Positions 1 through 7,203 of a DNA stretch of 11,593 nucleotides are shown here, piece by piece. The stretch lies in the NCBI GenBank assembly GCA_052146815.1, contig JBKQMG010000145.1, positions 1 through 11,593 on the forward strand, read 5' to 3'. Source of the stretch: DATJZH01 sp052146815. Its GTDB lineage: Bacteria; Actinomycetota; Actinomycetes; Streptosporangiales; Streptosporangiaceae. How positions within the stretch are numbered: the stretch's first letter is position 1; the number at the start of each line of letters is the position of its first letter. Below the pieces are notes generated by a model. The model saw only the letters and a list, made by a program, of their open reading frames with translations. It made no database searches and was not told where the DNA came from. A program made the position numbers and the translations under genes.

Positions 1-1
1 C

Positions 2-852
2 GTGACCACCGCCGCGGCTCGCCACCGCTATGTGCCCGGGCCCTCGCGGGGGCCGGCGGGCGGCCGCGGCGGCGCTTTCATGGCGGACACGGACGCTCAG
101 CCGGCCGATGCGGGCAGCGCGGCCAGCACGGAGAGCTCAGCGAGCCCGGCCGGCCCATGCGCTCGGCCTGGTGCGGCTGGCGCTGATGCTGACGGTGGCC
201 GCAATCGGCAACAGCGGCTCTTTCGTGGCGGCGGCGGCGATTAACCCGGAGACGCCGGCGCAGTACGCCCATACCTGGCTTTACCGGTTCCGGCTCACCT
301 CACGAGGGCAGGTGACGGGCTGGTGCCGCTGATCGTGCCGCAGGTGCACGGCTACCTCGCCGACCCTACCGCCCTGGCCGCCAGTGCCAACGGGAAGGTC
401 GACAGCTATGCCATGCTCCCCACCGGCACGCGGAAGCCGGACAGCTTGGCGTGATCAACCTGGTCACAGGAAAGATGAGGGCGTGGACGGTCCGGCCTTC
501 CGTCGATCCGCAGAGCCTGTCGCTTTCTGCCGACGGCCGGCTGCTCGGCCTCGTCGGGGACCCGAAAAAGGCCCAGAGCAGCGCCTCGGCCTGGGTGCTG
601 CCGACGGGCTCAGCACCGGGGCCGCTCAGCAGCGCTGGCGTGAAGCGCCCGTGGCACGCGGCGGCGTCAGCGGACGGATTCATGACCGAGGGACTTGGCT
701 CGCGTATGAGCATTGACGGTTCCGGCCGTTACGCGATCGTCTACTTCTACCACAGACAGGCCCTGGACATGAAGCGGCTCGACCTGGCCACGGGACGGGT
801 GGTGACACTGCCGGTCGCCGCGAACAACGACCCGTTCGCCATCGCCTGGTGA
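2..852 (+). pseudogene. Decayed beta-propeller-like protein gene, several frameshifts
   Basis: No single frame spans this stretch, but the strongly GC3-biased coding signal moves between frames. Frame 2 carries about 2-158 (start of an N-terminal segment rich in A, S, D and T). Frame 0 carries about 160-315 and includes a hydrophobic stretch (LALMLTVAAIG) and the motif YRFRLTS. Frame 2 returns for about 305-443 (GLVPLIVPQVHGYLADPTAL). Frame 1 carries about 445-852, starting near GVINLVTGKMRAW and ending FAIAW at a TGA. The last piece contains blade-like phrases (LSLSADGRLLGLVG, MSIDGSGRYAIV, LDLATGRVVTLP), typical of WD40/YVTN-style propellers. From memory, intact relatives are 350-420 residues with an N-terminal membrane anchor, so sequence between anchor and propeller also seems missing. 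The true start may lie left of the window. At least three frameshifts in 450 bp suggest decay; assembly error is the alternative. The exact family is uncertain. Confidence 0.6.
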
Positions 853-860
853 ACGCAGTC

Positions 861-906
861 GGCAGGCCCGGTGCCCGGAGGAAGATCTCCGGGAACCGGG
901 CCTGCC
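861..906. terminator. Bidirectional hairpin between convergent genes
   Basis: Arms 861-872 (GGCAGGCCCGGT) and 895-906 pair perfectly over 12 bp. After a single G/A mismatch (873/894), a second perfect 7-bp stem (874-880 with 887-893) closes on the 6-nt loop GAAGAT. The element sits 9 bp after the pseudogene stop and 22 bp after the permease stop, between convergent genes, where a shared terminator is expected. There is no U-tract on either side, which is common for actinobacterial terminators. Confidence 0.8.
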
Positions 907-927
907 CGCCCCTGTCTGGTGAATGCC

Positions 928-1761
928 TCAGGCGTCGCGCCGGCGGAAGAGGATCAGGCCGCCGATGATCGCGATGGCCGCGTAGCCGCACAGCACCCCG
1001 AAACCGACCCACGGGGAGAACATGTGCTCGCTGGGCGCTGCGGCGACCGCCCGCCAGATCTGGTCGCCCGCGTTGAACGGCATCCACTTGGCCACATCGT
1101 TCTGCCAGGACTGCGGCAGGAAGTTGACCAGGATGAACAGCACGAACAGCAGGCCGACGGCCGTGCTGATCGCCGCCGCGGTGTGCCGCATGATCAGGCC
1201 GAGACCGAAGGCGAGCAATCCGCACACGGTCAGGAACAGCGCTCCGCCGATGACCGCGCGCAGCACGTGCGGCTGGCTCAGCGTGGCGTTCAGGTGCTTG
1301 CCGGACAGCAGCGCCTGGCCGAGGAAGAACGACGCGAAACTGGCCACCAGCCCGGTCACCAGCGCGACCGCGCCGAAGACCACGGCCTTGGCGGCGATCA
1401 GGGTGCCGCGGCGCGGCATGGACGTCAGCGAGGTCCTGATCATCCCGGTCGAGTACTCGGAGGTGACGGTCAGCGCCCCGAGCACGGCGATGATCAGCTG
1501 GCCGAGGATCAGGCCGAACAGGCTCTGCCGGGTCCCGTCGAAATTCGGCCCCACCTGATTAGCGTGGCTGGCCGCCCCCCAGCTAGCCAGCGCGCCGATC
1601 CCGATCGTGACGACGATCAGGGCAATCAGGGACCACCAGGTCGAGCGAACCGAGCGGATCTTGGTGAACTCCGACCGCAGGGCGCCCCCGAAGCCGGCCC
1701 GGCCCGACGGCCTCGGCAGGTCAGCGCCGAGCGGTGCCACCTGGGTTGATGCTGCCGCCAT
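928..1761 (-). CDS. ABC-2 type transporter permease
   Basis: Membrane subunit of an ABC exporter, expected to dimerise in the cytoplasmic membrane and pair with the ATPase encoded just upstream. The 277-residue product has a cytoplasmic N-terminus (about 1-40) with an amphipathic stretch LRSEFTKIRSVRSTWW, typical of ABC-2 permeases. Six hydrophobic segments follow at about 42-63, 81-99, 122-148, 168-191, 196-216 and 250-272, and the protein ends in a basic RRRDA. The phrase SEYSTGMIRTSL (101-112) is a conserved loop in this permease group. The ATG follows the ATPase stop by one base (TGAGATG), with a GGAGAGG ribosome site 9 nt upstream, so the two genes are almost certainly translated together. 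Nothing shows the substrate; relatives are annotated only as multidrug or bacteriocin-type exporters. The stop faces the hairpin at 861-906. Confidence 0.9.
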   Translation of the reverse strand: MAAASTQVAPLGADLPRPSGRAGFGGALRSEFTKIRSVRSTWWSLIALIVVTIGIGALASWGAASHANQVGPNFDGTRQSLFGLILGQLIIAVLGALTVTSEYSTGMIRTSLTSMPRRGTLIAAKAVVFGAVALVTGLVASFASFFLGQALLSGKHLNATLSQPHVLRAVIGGALFLTVCGLLAFGLGLIMRHTAAAISTAVGLLFVLFILVNFLPQSWQNDVAKWMPFNAGDQIWRAVAAAPSEHMFSPWVGFGVLCGYAAIAIIGGLILFRRRDA

Positions 1762-1762
1762 C

Positions 1763-2728
1763 TCAGGCCACCTCTCCTGTCTGGGCCGGTCCTGTCTGGG
1801 CCGGCCGGCGGCCGGTGTCGGTCGGTACGCCGGCGTGGAACTGCACGCTGGACGCCGTCAGCTCCATGAAGGCCTGCTCGAGCGAGGCGTGCGCCGGCGC
1901 GAGCTCGTGCAGCCGGATGCCGTTGTCGAAGGCCAGGTCACCGAGCTGCTCCGCGACCAGGCCCTGGATGATCATCACGCCCTCGCCGTCGTCGCGGACG
2001 GTGCCGCCGGCCGAGGCGGCCAGCTTGGCCAGCTCGTCAGGCTGCGGCGTCCGGACCCGGACCGTCTGCCGGGAGTTCGCGGCGATGAACTCGGCCACAG
2101 TGCAGTCGGCGATGAGCTTGCCGCGCCCGATCACGATCAGGTGGTCGGCGGTGTTCTCCATTTCCGACATCAGGTGGCTGGAGACGAACACCGTCCGGCC
2201 CTCGGCCGCCAGCGCCTTCATCAGATTGCGGATCCACAAGATGCCCTCGGGGTCGAGTCCGTTCACCGGCTCGTCGAACATCAGGATCGCGGGGTCGCCG
2301 AGCAGCGCGGCGGCGATGCCGAGGCGCTGGCCCATGCCCAGGGAGAAGCCCTTGGAGCGCTTCTTCGCCACCTCGGTCAGTCCGACCAGGGCCAGCACCT
2401 CGTCGACCCGCCGGGCCGGCAGGCTGTTGGTCTGCGCGAGGCAGAGCAGGTGGTTGTAGGCGCTCCGGCCGCCGTGCACGGCCTTGGCGTCCAGCAGCGC
2501 GCCCACTTCCCGCATCGGCCAGGCCAGGTGCCCGAATGACCGGCCGTTGACAGTGACGCTCCCGTTCGCGGGCCGGTCCAGACCGAGGATCAGCCGCATC
2601 GTGGTGGTCTTGCCGGCGCCATTCGGGCCGAGGAAACCGGTGATCTTGCCCGGCTCCACGCTGAACGACAGGTCATCGACGGCCAGCGTGTCGCCATATC
2701 TCTTGGTGAGGCCACGTGCCTCAATCAT
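1763..2728 (-). CDS. ABC transporter ATP-binding protein (drug-exporter type)
   Basis: Cytoplasmic ATPase that would drive the ABC-2 permease encoded next. The 321-residue product has Walker A GPNGAGKTT (34-42), signature SLGMGQ (129-134), Walker B ILMFDEP (148-154), a D-loop GLDP (157-160) and the H-loop histidine H185 in SSHL. The usual Q-loop glutamine is not evident: the equivalent stretch reads VGALLDAKAVH (75-85), a variant I associate with BcrA/DrrA-like exporter ATPases. A C-terminal domain of about 100 residues follows the ATPase core, and the last 25 residues are a Pro/Thr/Gly-rich tail. The ATG is supported by AAGGAA 6 nt upstream. Upstream lies a 153-bp gap after the phosphatase gene, so the exporter probably has its own promoter, though I see no convincing -35/-10 pair. 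Substrate unknown. Confidence 0.93.
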   Translation of the reverse strand: MIEARGLTKRYGDTLAVDDLSFSVEPGKITGFLGPNGAGKTTTMRLILGLDRPANGSVTVNGRSFGHLAWPMREVGALLDAKAVHGGRSAYNHLLCLAQTNSLPARRVDEVLALVGLTEVAKKRSKGFSLGMGQRLGIAAALLGDPAILMFDEPVNGLDPEGILWIRNLMKALAAEGRTVFVSSHLMSEMENTADHLIVIGRGKLIADCTVAEFIAANSRQTVRVRTPQPDELAKLAASAGGTVRDDGEGVMIIQGLVAEQLGDLAFDNGIRLHELAPAHASLEQAFMELTASSVQFHAGVPTDTGRRPAQTGPAQTGEVA

Positions 2729-2850
2729 CTGAAGTTCCTTCCCGGCCGGCGATGGCAGAACGTCCGGCCCAGCACAGAACAGTCTGGCGGAACAGGCCGT
2801 GCGCCGCGTCGGCCAGCGGGCTGATCCCTGTCCGACCAGAGGGTGATTCT

Positions 2851-2866
2851 CGCCCGGCGCGGGGCG
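2851..2866 (-). terminator. Possible GC hairpin after the phosphatase gene
   Basis: CGCCC (2851-2855) and GGGCG (2862-2866) pair around a 6-nt loop, 16 bp beyond the phosphatase stop on the minus strand. The stem is short and no U-tract follows, so this is a weak candidate. Nothing else was recognised in the 153-bp gap 2729-2881 apart from the ribosome site of the ATPase gene. Confidence 0.3.
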
Positions 2867-2881
2867 CTCAGGACAGGAAGT

Positions 2882-3961
2882 TCAGGACGGGAAATTCAGC
2901 TGGCACAGCGCGGGCGCGACCATCTCGGCGGTGACTTCGCCGACGGACCACGCCGCGGCGCAGAGGGCCCGCAGGCCGTCGATCGGCACACCGTCCCCGG
3001 ACAGCTCGAGCTGGCCCGAGTCAGCATCGGCCCGCGCGCTCCAGCCGCCGCACCGGAACCCGCCGTCCTGCGCGCTCACGTCCGGATGCGGCTCCAGCAG
3101 GCCGGACAGGTCAGCCGCGAGGTAGGTCGGCCGCTGCCGGGGAGCGGCCAGCACGACATCGGCGGGCTTGCTGACGCCGGTCAGCACCAGCAGGCTGTCG
3201 GCGCCGCCGTTAACCGCGCCCTCGATGTCGGTGTCCAGCCGGTCACCGACGACCAGGGGCCGTTTTGCCCCCGTGCGGGCGACCGCCTCGGCGTGCAGCG
3301 GCCGCTGCGGCTTGCCGGCCACGACCGGCTGCTGGCCGGTCGCGGTGACGATGACCTGCACCAGCGACCCGTTGCCCGGCGCCAGGCCGCGGGCCGTCGG
3401 CAGCGTCGCATCGGTGTTGGAGGCCACGAACCACGCGCCCGCCCGCACCGCGAGCTCGCCCTCGGCCAGCATCGCGTAGTCGACGCCGGGCGCGTAGCCC
3501 TGGACCACGGCGGACGGCTTCTCGGCGGCGGTTGACACCGGGCGCAGGCCGCGCTCACGCAGCGCCAGGCGGAGCCCGATGCCGCCCACCACCAGCACCG
3601 GCGCGCCGGCGGGCAGCCGGTCGGCGATCAGGTGCGCGGCGGCCTGCGCGGAGGTGACCACGTCGGCCGCGGTCGCCGCGATCCCGAGGCTGGTGAGCTG
3701 GGCGGCGATGGCCGAAGGCGAGCGCGAGGCATTGTTCGTCACGAAGGCCAGCTGCATTCCGCTGCCGCGGGCCTCGGACAGGGCCATGGCGACGCCGGGG
3801 ATCGCGTTGCCGCCCAGGTAGACGACGCCGTCCAGGTCGAGCAGGGCCGCGTCGTAGGCCTTCGTCAGCGGATCAGCGCTGCCGCGCAGGCCCTCAGCCC
3901 CGCCGCGGTCCTGCCCGGCACCGCCGTGCGGCTGCCCGGCGGGCGCCCCGTTTCGCGTCAT
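2882..3961 (-). CDS. HAD-IIA family sugar/glycerol-phosphate phosphatase (NagD-like)
   Basis: Cytoplasmic phosphatase of the haloacid dehalogenase superfamily, subfamily IIA. The 359-residue product has motif I LLDLDGVVY with the nucleophile and acid/base pair D42 and D44. Motif II is VTNNAS (T75), the motif III lysine is K217 in AGKPQ, and motif IV is VGDRLDTDI (D240, D245), which binds magnesium. Between them is the large C2-type cap, containing VVQGYAPGVDY. About 75 residues follow the HAD core (from about 285), as in mycobacterial homologues. The M. tuberculosis member Rv1692 has been reported to dephosphorylate glycerol 3-phosphate. That substrate is inferred here by family resemblance only. 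The first 33 residues are Gly-rich and probably disordered. The ATG overlaps the TPR gene's TGA as ATGA, so the two are translationally coupled, with GGAAGG 9 nt upstream of the start. Confidence 0.9.
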   Translation of the reverse strand: MTRNGAPAGQPHGGAGQDRGGAEGLRGSADPLTKAYDAALLDLDGVVYLGGNAIPGVAMALSEARGSGMQLAFVTNNASRSPSAIAAQLTSLGIAATAADVVTSAQAAAHLIADRLPAGAPVLVVGGIGLRLALRERGLRPVSTAAEKPSAVVQGYAPGVDYAMLAEGELAVRAGAWFVASNTDATLPTARGLAPGNGSLVQVIVTATGQQPVVAGKPQRPLHAEAVARTGAKRPLVVGDRLDTDIEGAVNGGADSLLVLTGVSKPADVVLAAPRQRPTYLAADLSGLLEPHPDVSAQDGGFRCGGWSARADADSGQLELSGDGVPIDGLRALCAAAWSVGEVTAEMVAPALCQLNFPS

Positions 3962-4512
3962 TCTGCGTTGCCTTCCGCCCGCCGGTTCCGGGCGCTCAGC
4001 GTGGCCCGCACGCTGCGCAGCGCATCGGTGTAGTGCCGGAGGTTCGGCCGCATGGCGGCCGCCAGGGCCAGGTGCTCGGCGGCCGCGCGCGGATCGCCGG
4101 TCCGCGCCAGCGCCAGGCCCAGGCCGAACTGGGCGTAGTCGTCGCTGGGACTGGCGTCGACGATCCGCTGGAAGCTCTGCGCGGCGGCGGCGTACCGGCC
4201 CGCGTCGAACTGGGCCCGGGCGAGGGCTTCCAGCACGCTCCGGGACTGCGGCTCGGCCGCGGCCGCCCTGGTCAGCAGCTGCGCCGCCGCAGCGGCGCTG
4301 CCCCGGCCGAGCAGGTCCAGGCCGCGGTGATACAGCGTGTAGGTGTCGTCTTCCTGCTCTTGCACCGACGACGCGGATTCGGGCCGCAGGTCAGCCTGAT
4401 CAGCCTCGCGCGCAGGCCAGCTGGCGGGCCAGTCGCCCTGTTTGGTCATATCCGTCCCGCTAACTTCTTCTTCAGGACGGGAATCGTGGCCGCCGATTGA
4501 TCCTTCTGACAT
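3958..4512 (-). CDS. Short tetratricopeptide-repeat protein
   Basis: A 184-residue protein predicted to be cytoplasmic, without signal peptide or membrane segment. Residues 1-55 are polar and acidic, probably disordered. From about 56 to 157 there are three TPR-like helical hairpins: 56-89 (YTLYHRGLDLLGRGSAAAA), 91-123 (ALARAQFDAGRYAAAAQSF) and 125-157 (FGLGLALARTGDPRAAAEH). A helical, basic C-terminus follows. TPR domains bind other proteins; the likely partner is the co-translated phosphatase (ATGA overlap), but nothing proves it. The start at 4512 is chosen because GGAAGGAT lies 8 nt upstream. An internal ATG (residue 22) is possible but has a poorer ribosome site. Its start lies back to back with the divergent DUF1015 gene, so its promoter must lie inside that gene. 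TPR identity is good; the function is unknown. Confidence 0.82.
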   Translation of the reverse strand: MSEGSIGGHDSRPEEEVSGTDMTKQGDWPASWPAREADQADLRPESASSVQEQEDDTYTLYHRGLDLLGRGSAAAAAQLLTRAAAAEPQSRSVLEALARAQFDAGRYAAAAQSFQRIVDASPSDDYAQFGLGLALARTGDPRAAAEHLALAAAMRPNLRHYTDALRSVRATLSARNRRAEGNAE

Positions 4513-4541
4513 ATGTGCAGATCCTTCCGTCCGGCCAGGCA
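4509..4541. promoter_or_regulatory. Compressed divergent start region with ACATATGT palindrome
   Basis: The 8-bp palindrome ACATATGT (4509-4516) contains the minus-strand ATG (4510-4512) of the TPR gene and overlaps an in-frame plus-strand GTG (4515). The TPR ribosome site GGAAGGAT occupies 4521-4528 on the minus strand. Only 29 bp separate the TPR start from the preferred DUF1015 start at 4542, too little for two conventional promoters. At least one must lie inside the opposite gene, or a transcript must be leaderless. No good -35/-10 pair was recognised. Confidence 0.45.
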
Positions 4542-5867
4542 GTGGCGCAACGGCGCCAGGCCGGCCTTGCGCTGGCGCCGTTTCGTGGCATCCGTTATGC
4601 CGAGGACAAGGTGAGCGACCTCGCCAAGGTCACCTCTCCACCGTACGACGTGATCGCGGGCGACAAGGAAGACCAGCTCCTCGCCGCCGACCCGCACAAC
4701 GTCGTCCGGCTGATCCTGCCCCGTCATCAGGCAGGCCAGCCTGGCGACCTGTACCGGGACGCCGCGCAGACCCTGGCGCGGTGGCAGCAGGACGGGATCC
4801 TGGTCGCCGACCCGGCGCCCGCACTGTACGTATACGAGCAGACCATGCCATCCGGGCCGGGGGCTGCGGCCCACCCGCTCGTCCAGCGCGGTCTCATCGG
4901 CGCGCTGCGCCTCGCCGACCCGCAGGCCGGGATCGTTCTCCCGCACGAGGACGTGGCGCCGGGGCCGGTCGCCGACCGCCGGCGGCTGATGGAAGCGACA
5001 CAGGCCAACCTGGAGCCGATTTTCCTGCTCTACGACGGCAGCGAGCCGGGTGCCGCGACGCGACTGGTGGACGAGACCGCCGCCCGGCGCCCCGCGCTGC
5101 TCGAGACGCTCACGGCCGACGGCGCGGCGCACCGGCTGTGGGCGATCAGCGACCCCGACGACCTGGCCGCGATCGCCGACGATCTCGCGCCGCGGCAGGC
5201 GCTGATCGCCGACGGGCACCATCGCTACGCCGCCTACCGCGGGCTGCAGGAGCGCCGCCATCAGGCCGGCGAGGGGCCCGGGCCGTGGGATTTCGGCCTG
5301 GCCATGCTGGTGGACTCAGCGTCCTATCCGCCGCAGATCGCGGCGATCCACCGCGTCATCCCCGGCATGGCGCCGGCGGCCGCCGCCGAGAAGGCGGCTG
5401 CCGCGTTCCGCGTCCGGCCCCTGCCCGGCGGCGCCGCGGACCTCAGTGCGAACCTGGCTGAGCTGGCTTCCGCCGCCGAAAAAGGTCCCGCGTTCCTGCT
5501 GGCGGGCGGCGGCTCGGCCTTCCTGCTGACTGACCCGGACCCGGCCCAGGCGGATGCGGCCATGCCGGCCGGGCTGTCCCCGCGCTGGCGCGGGCTGGCG
5601 CCGGCTGTCCTGCAGGAACTGCTCATCGGGCGCCTGTGGGGGATCACCGATAACGAGCGCACCATCCGCGTCGTCCATGATGACGCGGCGGCAGCGGTCC
5701 GGGCCGCGGACGAGGCCCCTGGCGGAACGGCGGTCATCAGCCGGCCGGTCTCCGACGCCGACGTCTACGCGGTGGCCGCGCTCGGCGAGCGGATGCCGCG
5801 CAAGGCCACGTCCTTCGCGCCGAAGCCCCGCACCGGCGTCGTCATCCGGACGTTCACTCAGAGCTGA
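4542..5867 (+). CDS. DUF1015 family protein
   Basis: A conserved protein of unknown biochemical role, 441 residues from the chosen GTG and close to the family's usual 400-430. Family hallmarks are present. Near the N-terminus are APFRGIRY, SPPYDVI and NVVRLILPR. In the middle (223-229) is ADGHHRY with the paired histidines H226 and H227, a possible metal or catalytic site. Near the C-terminus are ERMPRK and FAPKPRTGVVIRTF. There is no signal peptide or membrane segment, so it is probably cytoplasmic. The start is uncertain. TTG 4497 and GTG 4515 are in frame upstream but overlap or abut the divergent TPR gene, and none of the three has a clear ribosome site. GTG 4542 gives the usual short extension before APFRG. 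The gene is followed after 94 bp by the hydrolase gene in the same direction. I know of no demonstrated activity for the family. Confidence 0.88.
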   Translation: MAQRRQAGLALAPFRGIRYAEDKVSDLAKVTSPPYDVIAGDKEDQLLAADPHNVVRLILPRHQAGQPGDLYRDAAQTLARWQQDGILVADPAPALYVYEQTMPSGPGAAAHPLVQRGLIGALRLADPQAGIVLPHEDVAPGPVADRRRLMEATQANLEPIFLLYDGSEPGAATRLVDETAARRPALLETLTADGAAHRLWAISDPDDLAAIADDLAPRQALIADGHHRYAAYRGLQERRHQAGEGPGPWDFGLAMLVDSASYPPQIAAIHRVIPGMAPAAAAEKAAAAFRVRPLPGGAADLSANLAELASAAEKGPAFLLAGGGSAFLLTDPDPAQADAAMPAGLSPRWRGLAPAVLQELLIGRLWGITDNERTIRVVHDDAAAAVRAADEAPGGTAVISRPVSDADVYAVAALGERMPRKATSFAPKPRTGVVIRTFTQS

Positions 5868-5888
5868 ATCTCGTGAATACAGCCGGGC

Positions 5889-5908
5889 CGGCGCACTTTC
5901 CGGCGCCG
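5889..5908 (+). terminator. Weak GC hairpin after the DUF1015 gene
   Basis: CGGCGC (5889-5894) and GCGCCG (5903-5908) pair around an 8-nt loop, 21 bp past the DUF1015 stop. No U-tract follows. It may attenuate readthrough into the hydrolase gene 53 bp further on, but it could be chance in GC-rich DNA. Confidence 0.3.
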
Positions 5909-5961
5909 ATCTGAGCGGCGCCTGACGCCCGGCAGCCGGCGGGGCCTGGCACGATGTCTGG

Positions 5962-6936
5962 ATGGATGATGCTGAGCCTGGTTTTGCCGTGTCTGATGTC
6001 ATTACCGATCTCGGGCACCAGGTGTTCGAGATCGATACCCGGATGGCCGGCTACGAAGGCATCACCGCCGGATACCTGATCCGCGGCGAGCGCCCGTGCC
6101 TGGTGGAAACCGGTACGGCGCCGTCGGCGCCGCTGGTGCGCGACGCGCTGGCCAGCCTGGGCGTGGGCCCGGCTGACCTGGCCACCGTGGTCGTGACGCA
6201 CATCCATCTGGATCACGCCGGCGGCACCGGTGACATCGCCGGGATATTCCCCGCGGCCGAGATCGTCGTGCACGAGCGCGGCGCACGGCACCTGGCCGAC
6301 CCGGCCCGGCTGATGGCCAGCGCGCGCATGGTCTACGGCGACGACCTGGATGAGCTGTTCGGCACCCTCGCCCCGACCCCGGCGCAGCGCATCCGCGCCG
6401 TCGAGCGCACCGGGGTGGTCGACCTCGGCGGCGGCCGCCGGCTGGAGAGCCACTACTCCCCCGGCCACGCCAAGCATCACGTCGGCCTGGTCGACTCGCT
6501 GACCGGCGACCTGTACGTGGGCGACGCCGCGGGCATCTACGTCCAGGAGACCGGGGATATGCGGCCGGCCACGCCGCCGCCGGATTTCGACCTCGCCGTG
6601 GCCCTGAACTCGCTCAGGACCTTCACGGCGCTGCAGCCGACCCGCCTGCTGTTCAGTCACTACGGGCCCGTCGCCGCCGTGGAGCAGGCGCTGGACCGCG
6701 CGGCCGAGGAGATCACGGTCTGGGTCGAGGAAACCCGGCAGGCGCGGCGGGCCGGGCTGGATCTCGACCATGCCGCGGCCATGGTCGCCGAGCGGACCAG
6801 GCAGCGCTACGCCGTGCTCGCCGACGGCGCCGACCCGCGGCTCGCTGACAAGTACGAGCGGATCAGCGGCACCGCGGCCAACGTCGCCGGCATCATGCAC
6901 TGGCTCGAGAAGTCGGACGCGCCCGCCTCCGGCTGA
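5962..6936 (+). CDS. Metallo-beta-lactamase-fold hydrolase
   Basis: Cytoplasmic 324-residue metallohydrolase. The signature THIHLDHAGG gives H80, H82, D84 and H85. Further ligands fit H169 in SPGHAKHH, D188 in YVGDAAG and H233 in LFSHYG. Together these make a complete binuclear zinc or iron site, so the enzyme should be active. Residues from about 240 onward form a C-terminal helical segment (AVEQALDRAAEEITVWVEE and beyond). Subfamilies with this layout include glyoxalase II-like and SnoaL-unrelated lactonase-like hydrolases; the substrate cannot be read from the sequence. The ATG at 5962 was chosen because it gives a full-length domain. No ribosome site is evident and a GTG at 5989 is an alternative. 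It lies 94 bp behind the DUF1015 gene and could be cotranscribed with it. A hairpin follows directly after the stop. Confidence 0.88.
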   Translation: MDDAEPGFAVSDVITDLGHQVFEIDTRMAGYEGITAGYLIRGERPCLVETGTAPSAPLVRDALASLGVGPADLATVVVTHIHLDHAGGTGDIAGIFPAAEIVVHERGARHLADPARLMASARMVYGDDLDELFGTLAPTPAQRIRAVERTGVVDLGGGRRLESHYSPGHAKHHVGLVDSLTGDLYVGDAAGIYVQETGDMRPATPPPDFDLAVALNSLRTFTALQPTRLLFSHYGPVAAVEQALDRAAEEITVWVEETRQARRAGLDLDHAAAMVAERTRQRYAVLADGADPRLADKYERISGTAANVAGIMHWLEKSDAPASG

Positions 6937-6937
6937 G

Positions 6938-6957
6938 CCCGCGCGGACCAGCGCGGG
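6938..6957 (+). terminator. GC-rich hairpin directly after the hydrolase stop
   Basis: CCCGCGC (6938-6944) and GCGCGGG (6951-6957) pair perfectly over 7 bp around the loop GGACCA, starting one base after the TGA. There is no U-tract. Position and symmetry make it a reasonable terminator between convergent genes. Confidence 0.55.
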
Positions 6958-7203
6958 GGGTCTCAGGAACGCCGGCCAGGGGCTCAGCGGGTGTGGGCCC
7001 GCTATTCGTAGGCCGGAGTGCGGGGGGCGCCCTCGGTCCCAGCGGGGAGCTGACAGGCCCGCAGCAGCGGCTAGCAGGGCGATCCCTTCCGCCAGCGCCA
7101 TCATGACGAGCGCAGCCAGCCAGGCGCCGGCACACGGCATCGCCGCACGGGTGCATTCGGGCCGAGTCACTCCATCGCGGGGTGGAGGCACCGCAGGAGG
7201 CGC
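6958..7203. other. Convergent intergenic stretch, no gene recognised
   Basis: About 246 bp between the hydrolase hairpin and the SnoaL stop. On the minus strand an open reading from a GTG at 7191 has a hydrophobic run (AWLAALVMMALAEGIALLAAAAG), but it has no ribosome site and then continues antisense through the hydrolase gene. I see no RNA gene, repeat or regulatory site that I can support. Confidence 0.4.

Noticed and set aside
871..1749. Long plus-strand frame antisense to the ABC permease
   Set aside because: Composition is typical of antisense GC-rich shadow; the opposite strand encodes a clear six-helix permease.
2881..4483. The 13-bp match TTCAGGACGGGAA at 2881-2893 and 4471-4483
   Set aside because: Considered as a direct repeat or insertion footprint flanking the TPR-phosphatase pair. 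Both copies are inside coding sequence in different contexts, and a single 13-bp match is not strong evidence.
5854..7191. Long minus-strand frame antisense to the hydrolase with a hydrophobic N-terminus
   Set aside because: The plus-strand hydrolase has a complete metal-binding motif set in this interval. The minus frame has no ribosome site and no recognisable domain beyond one hydrophobic run.
6958..7203. Possible tRNA or small RNA in the convergent gap
   Set aside because: No cloverleaf, no TψC-like GGTTCGA box and no promoter-terminator pair could be found.
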